Assembly: GCA_037178675.1 (NCBI GenBank)
Contig: JAYMGJ010000415.1
Span: 1-45,712 of the forward strand
DNA: 45,712 nt
Source of the DNA: Scleroderma bovista
Lineage: Eukaryota > Basidiomycota > Agaricomycetes > Boletales > Sclerodermataceae
Direction: 5' to 3'
Position 1 is the stretch's first letter. Each line of letters begins with the position of its first letter. A program made the translations under genes and the position numbers. Shown here one piece after another: positions 40,966 to 45,712 of this stretch. The notes beneath the pieces are model-generated. The model saw only the letters and a list, made by a program, of their open reading frames with translations. It did no database searches and was not told the origin of the DNA.

Positions 40966-42620
40966 CTAGATGCTGCCAGAGGGAAATTGTAAGCCTAGTT
41001 GAGCTCTGAACTTCGCGAATTTCTCGCGTGGTAAGTTCTTGGTGAGCAGATCGGCGGGATTCTCAGCACCATCAATGAAGAATAGTTCCACGTTACCTTT
41101 CGCGACTGACTTGCGGATTCCGTGGTAGCGGATGTCAATGTGCTTGGAGCGAGGCTCTGTTACAGGGTTGGATGCCATGAATATGGACCCCTGATTATCA
41201 CCGCAAATCGGGATAGCTTTCAGCTTATAGCCGAGCTCACCGAGTAAACTCTGAATCCAGGTGACTTGGTGAGCACAATCGCTCAAAGCCATGTATTCAG
41301 CCTCAGTGGACGAGTACGCAATGGTCTTCTGCACACAAGAAGTCCAACTGATCAAGCCATCTGCAAGTTTCAGGTAGAAACCTGTCTGCGAGAGGCAAGA
41401 GGTAGGGTCTGATCCCCAATCTGAGTCCGTGCATGCAACCAGGCCAGCACTGGATCCACCATTGTACACTAGGGAGTAATTAGGTGTACCAATCAAGTAG
41501 CGACAGATATACAGCGCTTTGCTTAGGTGGTCCTGAGATGGGTTCGCAGCATGGTGTGAGAGATGGGTGACTGCAAAGGCAATGTCGGGCCTAGTGCCTA
41601 ACATAAGGTACAGGAGGGACCCAATAACCGTCTGGAAACGGGAGTGGAGTTCCGCATCAACAGGCTCTGTATTTTTGGCGGCATAGTAGCCAGCCAGCAG
41701 TGGGGTGCTTGCGGACTTTGCATTGAGCATGCCGCAGTGTTCAATGACCTTTTGGAGGTATGTGCATTGATCCAGGTGGATAGCGCGACCCTTGCGAGTG
41801 ATTCGCATTCGGAGGAACTCCTTAGGTTCTCCAAGGTCTCTGCACTCCCATTTGCGCATGAACTGCGCTTTGATGGCATCAACAACAGCCTTGTTAGGGC
41901 CGCAGAATAGTGCGTCGTCAACATAGATAATGCCAATGACGATGTTGGTGCCTTTCTTCTTGTAGAAGAAGATGCCTGCTTCAGACTTAAGGCACTCAAA
42001 CCCGAGTTCCTTGAGAGACTCATCGAGTGTGTGCCACCAAGCTAGGCCGGCCTGTTTGAGGCCATAGAGGGCACGCCAGAGGCGGAGCACTTTGCGCTCT
42101 TGCCCAGGAACTGCAAACCCTTCGGGTTGTTCCATGTAGATCTCTTCGTCGAGCTTGCCATACAAGTAGGCGCTCCGGACGTCAAGTCCAGTAATGTACC
42201 AGTTTTCAAGTGCGGCAAGCGCAAGCATGAGGCGCACTGTTTCAAAGCGCACAACTGGTGAGAAGACCTGGTCGAAATCTAATCCCTCAACCTGGGAGAA
42301 GCCTTTCACTACTAAGCGGGCTTTCTTGCGGCCATCCGACTTTACATCGAAGACCCATCGGTTCTTTATGACCTTCCAGTCTCAGGGACGGTCAACTAGC
42401 TCAAAGACTTTGTGCTTTCGCAGCACGTCGAGCTCTTCTTGGCAAGCAAGTCGCCAGAATTTCTGCTCAGCTTGGGGTAAGCGAGCAATGTCCTTGTAGG
42501 ACCAGTTGCAGACACTCTCGTATTGAGGGTCACGGGTTTCAAGGGCTTTGCCCATCAGATAACGGACTAAGTTTGCTCCCCCTTCCTCGCACATCTTTTG
42601 CACATCGGCATTGCAGAGGT
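40966..42620 (-). pseudogene. Copia Pol, reverse transcriptase and RNase H part
   Basis: The frame from about 42620 reads VQKMCEEGGANLVRYLM and RLPQAEQKFWRLACQEELD, then meets TGA at 42384-42382 after ELVDRP, where DWKVIKNRWVFDVKSD follows in the same frame (CGA to TGA is likely). RT continues VEGLDFDQVFSPVVRFETVR, LDVRSAYLYGKLDEEIYMEQPEGF, and the catalytic IGIIYVDDALFCG (about 41925). RNase H has ACTDSDWGSD and STEAEYMALSDCAHQ with CGDNQGSIFMASNPV, then RSKHIDIRYHGIR. It ends at about 40966 with LQFPSGSI. Apart from the stop the frame is uninterrupted for 550 codons, so decay is mild. Confidence 0.9.
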
Positions 42621-42766
42621 GTTGGGGAAACCACCAGGAACATGGTCTGGTGTGTCCGGTTGTGGGGGCCTAGGGGCCTCACCCACTGTTTCTCGCCATC
42701 GAGAGGCACTTTCGATATCCCGGAGTTGCTCGACGGGATGTCGCTGCTCACCATACACATTACCGG
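42621..42766 (-). pseudogene. Copia Pol linker, left of element X
   Basis: On the minus strand GNVYGEQRHPVEQL to PDHVPGGFPNTSA directly follows the CCGGT at 42766-42762. This frame must change by a small indel near 42615 to join the RT frame at NADVQKMCEEGG. It belongs between integrase and RT. Confidence 0.75.
42762..42766. repeat. Target duplication of element X copy 2, left
   Basis: ACCGG is repeated at 45109-45113. It is a duplication of 4 bp (CCGG) if the element ends in CA, or 5 bp otherwise. Confidence 0.85.
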
Positions 42767-43388
42767 TGTCACGCACCAAACGTGTTTGGTACTGTGGACA
42801 TGGAGAAAGTTAGCTGATGAAACTAATGCGAAGAACACACACCCAAGATCTGTTGAAAGATTGCCCCGACTTGAGGGATACAGACAGCCCTCGCTATCCA
42901 TATCACGCAAAGTCATGACTATCCTTATGCGAAGGATGAATACAAGCTTGTCATAGCCATCTATCGCACAAGAATGACTATCCTGGAGCAAGAGATGAAT
43001 GCCATCGTCTGGCAGTCATCCCTCGCACAAGAACCGCCAAGAAGCAGAAGAATCCAAGGATTGATGATCATTTCAGTATGAGAGAGGAATGCAACCTACT
43101 GCAGTCCAACTCCCATACCAGAACAACCAAAGAAGCAGAAGAAACGATAGAGAAACAAAGGAGAAAAGGAAGAATCATTTTTAGCGCCCAAATGTCAAAT
43201 TTAGGCGCCCAGTGCCGGCATTCCGATATTTTGAATAGCTCTGCCATTTTTAAAGCTATCAATCATGTGACTATACCATCATGGAGCCTAGACCGTGGTC
43301 TATCTGCCTGTCAAGTTCCGACGTAAATCCGTTCATTTCCCACGGAGATATTCCACCCGCAATCTAGACACCCACTTCATCACTCACT

Positions 43389-43778
43389 ATGGAGTCCACA
43401 TTTTCTCTGGAACGTTTCTCCGCTATTGCAGCAGACCTCAACTATGTCCTGCTCTTGGGACAGCCTCTCCCTGAGCTCCTGTGTACTGTCTGGTACATAT
43501 CTTCCCAGCCTTCTCCCTCAGTCCCTCTCGTTCTCGGTCAGCGCGTTCTCCTCGTCAGTCCTGCGTCGCGCACATACTTTGGTCGTCTCAAGTCTATCGT
43601 TAGACTTGAAAATTCATACCTGGTCGTCTCTGTGTCTCCTGAGTCCTCTGCATATGGTCCTTTCATCCCAGAGTCCTGTCACATCCATCTCCCTCTATCA
43701 TTCATCTCACTTCCCTGGACACGTCGAATCCGCTACTTGCGATTCTCTTCCCTGCTATCCCGCAACAAACACGAATGA
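43389..43778 (+). CDS. Conserved ORF of element X (copy 2)
   Basis: A 129-codon frame starting MESTFSLERFSAIAADLNYV, oriented with the element and upstream of its TATA-like box. It is about 81% identical in protein to the copy 1 frame over 117 residues with no gap. The sequence contains VPLVLGQRVLLVSPASRTYFG and LVVSVSPESSAYGPF, a mostly beta-like pattern without known motif, and a basic end (RNKHE). After SLPWTRRIRY it diverges from copy 1, so the two C-termini are not homologous in frame. It may be the remains of a longer gene. Function unknown. Confidence 0.45.
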   Translation: MESTFSLERFSAIAADLNYVLLLGQPLPELLCTVWYISSQPSPSVPLVLGQRVLLVSPASRTYFGRLKSIVRLENSYLVVSVSPESSAYGPFIPESCHIHLPLSFISLPWTRRIRYLRFSSLLSRNKHE

Positions 43779-44159
43779 AACAGTGCTCTAGAACCCTTCT
43801 TAGGAGCCCTAATAGAGTACAGAACCTTCCCCTTACTGCTCAAGGGAAGACTGCACTTCGGGAGCACCAAATTTCGCGTTTTTGCTCTACAGAAGCTCAA
43901 TCCAAGGGATTTGTGACACTCTGTGACCAGCTGTGACTCTACTTGTCATTCCAGGCCCCCTGACACTGCTCTTCTGGTCGGATCAATTCTTTTATTATCC
44001 CCCAGCCACTCCCATCAGTGGCACTGCTTCAGAAGCTCATCTCCAGATCTAAAGTTCAATAAATCATAGGTTGTGCTTCCCTTCTTTCTGAGTCACACAG
44101 AGTCACTCTGGCTCACTCTGACTCACTCTGCTGCGCATTATTCATCCCCTCTTGGCATT

Positions 44160-44515
44160 ACTAATCCCCATTACTCCCCTTACCAATCACTTACCAATCA
44201 TCCTTCAAATCATGCTTATCATGCTGCTTATCAATTCATGACTCATGCCCCTATGATTCATATGCATTATGTCATCGCATATGCTCATTTAGCTTCGATC
44301 TACTCATCCCCTGCTTTCCCCCCCTCTCTTTTGGGCCCCATGCAATGATTTTTCCATATTCTTGGTTATACACCCCTTTTTACCTATGTTTTTGCTCTTT
44401 CCCTTGGCTCAGCAGCTTGTTCAGGCTCTCCCCATCGATGACTCAGCCTGATTACACTGCTTATCAATTGCTTACCAATTTCTTACCAATCTCTTACCAA
44501 GCACTTAGTCATTTG
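44160..44515 (+). repeat. Degenerate CTTACCAAT repeats in element X copy 2
   Basis: CTTACCAATC, CTTACCAAT and CTTATCA units occur in two clusters (44178-44240 and 44458-44510), just before the TATA-like box, as in copy 1. Confidence 0.5.
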
Positions 44516-44540
44516 TGCTTACAGGGCCACAGCCCCTCCT

Positions 44541-44596
44541 GTATATAAACCAGCAGCCAAAGGCTGCAAGGAAGTGTCTGCTTCCCCCTCAATAAA
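44541..44596 (+). promoter_or_regulatory. Core promoter, hairpin and poly(A) signal in element X copy 2
   Basis: TATATAAAC at 44542-44550 is followed by the 6-bp stem GCAGCC/GGCTGC (3-nt loop, 44553-44567) and AATAAA at 44591. The close spacing of promoter and poly(A) signal is that of an LTR R region. Confidence 0.55.
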
Positions 44597-45109
44597 GCGA
44601 CCACATTCACTCTCCCTCTCTGTCTATAAGCTCCCTCTTTGTCTTTGGACTTGTAGGTCACCCAGTGCTGGCCTAAAGCTCCTATATTGCTGTTTATCAG
44701 ATATATCTTGTATCTGATCATTTCTCTAGGCTGAAGCGCAGTCTAGCATCACTGTCTACTCCATCCCATCACTGTCCATCGCATTCTTGAAGCAGGAACT
44801 GTCCCCTTGCTTCCCTGTTGCTCCATCACTGCTGTTACACCCCTGTTGCCAATCTATCATCGCTCTTCTATCCCAGGACTCTTCCTAACCACTGTGGTAG
44901 GCTGAAGAGGAGTCAATACCATCCCCAGTCGCATTCCATCCCCATCAGAAGCCCTTCCCTTCCCTCCTGCATCCTGCCTGAAGGCGTGCAGCACATCCCC
45001 CTGAGGAGATTAAATACCAGAAACGCAAAGGAAGACCACCACTCGCATATTGCTGTCATTTGGTGTTGGTTGTTGGTTGTTCTGACCTCTTCCCTCACTT
45101 AGGCGCACA

Positions 45110-45712
45110 CCGGGGCGCAATGGCGCTCTTCGTTCACGTTGGGGGCAGGCAGGTATATTAACTGCAGGAGGTTGCGGCGCATTCTGGCAGCATTCAGCTT
45201 GGCCAGGGCACTGCAGTGCCGGAGGTGGTGGATTTCTCACCGGTGAAGGCGTTCTCGGTGCTGGTGGAGGCACTGGAGATGGCATACGGGGAGGATTTAT
45301 TTGATTAGGCTCTTCCTCAGGAGCCTCAGGGTCCTCGCGCTTTGGATCGTCATCCTGCGCTTGGGGATGTGGGTAGCCATGGTCGTGTTCCACATCATCA
45401 TCACTGTCAATATCATCAGGGGGATTCCCTGGTCGATCAGTGGCTGGTTTCGGATTTGCCCTTCCGAAAGGGTTCTCGAGAGGTTCGCGCCTGTTTTTGG
45501 GGCAGCGAGGGAAGTGACGCTCATCAAAGATGGCGTGAGCAGCGGTAAACACTGCATTGGTGGAGCGCATGAACAAAAAGTTGCGCTCATTGCCAGGGGC
45601 AACACCGACATAAGTCATTAGCTCCGACTTGGGAGCCATCTTATTCGCTCTAGCCGTTGCTGGGAGGTATACAAATGCTCCACAGCCAAACACACGTAGG
45701 TGGTCGATGTTA
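45110..45712 (-). pseudogene. Copia Pol, C-terminal region of integrase
   Basis: On the minus strand, from the window edge: HLRVFGCGAFVYLPATARANK, ELMTYVGVAPGNERNFLFM, ANAIFDERHFP-type segment (here HAIFDERHFPRCP), and then an acidic and Pro-rich linker (DDIDSDDDVEHDHG, PSPVPPPAPRTPSP) to RRAPLRPG at element X. This is the usual copia integrase tail before RT. The frame is open in this part; the integrase core is beyond the window. Confidence 0.88.

Larger units (their letters stand above)
42767..45109 (+). mobile_element. Element X, copy 2: long LTR-like repeat
   Basis: A 2343-bp unit starting TGTCACGCACCAAACG and ending TTAGGCGCACA, inserted in copia pol. Precise removal rejoins RRAPLRPG to NVYGEQRHP. 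Near its 3' end it has GTATATAAAC (44541-44550), a perfect hairpin GCAGCCAAAGGCTGC right after, and AATAAA at 44591-44596, which is the U3-R-U5 order of an LTR. There is no RT, integrase, PBS or PPT. A fragment like this bounded by a short duplication is normally a solo LTR, but 2.3 kb is very long for fungi. Confidence 0.7.
40681..45712 (-). mobile_element. Ty1/copia element, 3' part, running off the right edge
   Basis: The element includes the 3' LTR, RT/RNase H and the end of integrase, split by element X copy 2 (42767-45109). Gag, protease, the integrase core and the 5' LTR lie beyond the window. It carries one stop (TGA 42382-42384), one frameshift (near 42615) and the insertion, so it is inactive. 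Confidence 0.9.

Noticed and set aside
42599..42991. 150-codon minus frame crossing the X-copia junction
   Set aside because: It runs across the insertion boundary at 42767 and mixes two unrelated sequences, so it is not a gene.

Overview
This window looks like a transposon-rich region of a mushroom-forming basidiomycete (Agaricomycetes). The evidence is short introns of about 50 nt with GT..AG ends, a fungal P450, a 7TM receptor-like protein and a CK1-type kinase of mushroom type, and a mix of Plavaka, hAT, PIF/Harbinger, Helitron, Ty3/gypsy chromovirus and Ty1/copia elements. No rRNA gene, functional tRNA or CRISPR array was seen.

Layout. 1-2.3 kb: an unknown nucleotidyltransferase-like ORF on the minus strand lies head to head with the C-terminal part of a Helitron Pif1-like helicase, followed by a hairpin-rich tract. 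3.4-5.7 kb: a P450 gene with about eleven exons and one local defect. 5.75-6.9 kb: an internally deleted relative of the Harbinger element found later. 8.2-9.4 kb: a 7TM gene with an in-frame stop. 10.3-11.4 kb: an apparently intact CK1-like kinase. 12.4-14.5 kb: copy 1 of a 2.1-2.3 kb LTR-like element ('element X') that sits in what looks like another gene.

15.0-32.8 kb: a hAT transposase gene on the minus strand. A decayed chromovirus, gypsy A (18231-32810, 623-bp LTRs, TSD GGATC), is inserted 14 bp before its ATG. Gypsy A carries a 621-bp solo LTR in its protease (TSD ACCAC). A young, intact chromovirus on the other strand, gypsy B (25355-31640, 346-bp LTRs, TSD CCAGC), has split an antisense zinc-cluster/coiled-coil gene of gypsy A.

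33.3-37.8 kb: a decayed PIF/Harbinger element (Myb-like gene plus DDE transposase). A 1034-bp perfect-length foldback element (TSD GGATGAACC) is inserted in its 5' part. 38.0-40.7 kb: a Plavaka transposase gene on the minus strand, cut at its 5' side by the 239-bp 3' LTR of a copia element. The copia element runs off the right end and is itself split by copy 2 of element X.

The non-TE genes (P450, 7TM, kinase) are separate islands with no sign of shared function. The most unusual objects are element X (long LTR-like repeats carrying a conserved ~130-codon ORF and a compensated hairpin just after the TATA box), the foldback element with head-to-head pol III-like boxes, the antisense regulatory-looking gene in gypsy A, and the almost exclusive CpG-to-TpG decay between the gypsy A LTRs.
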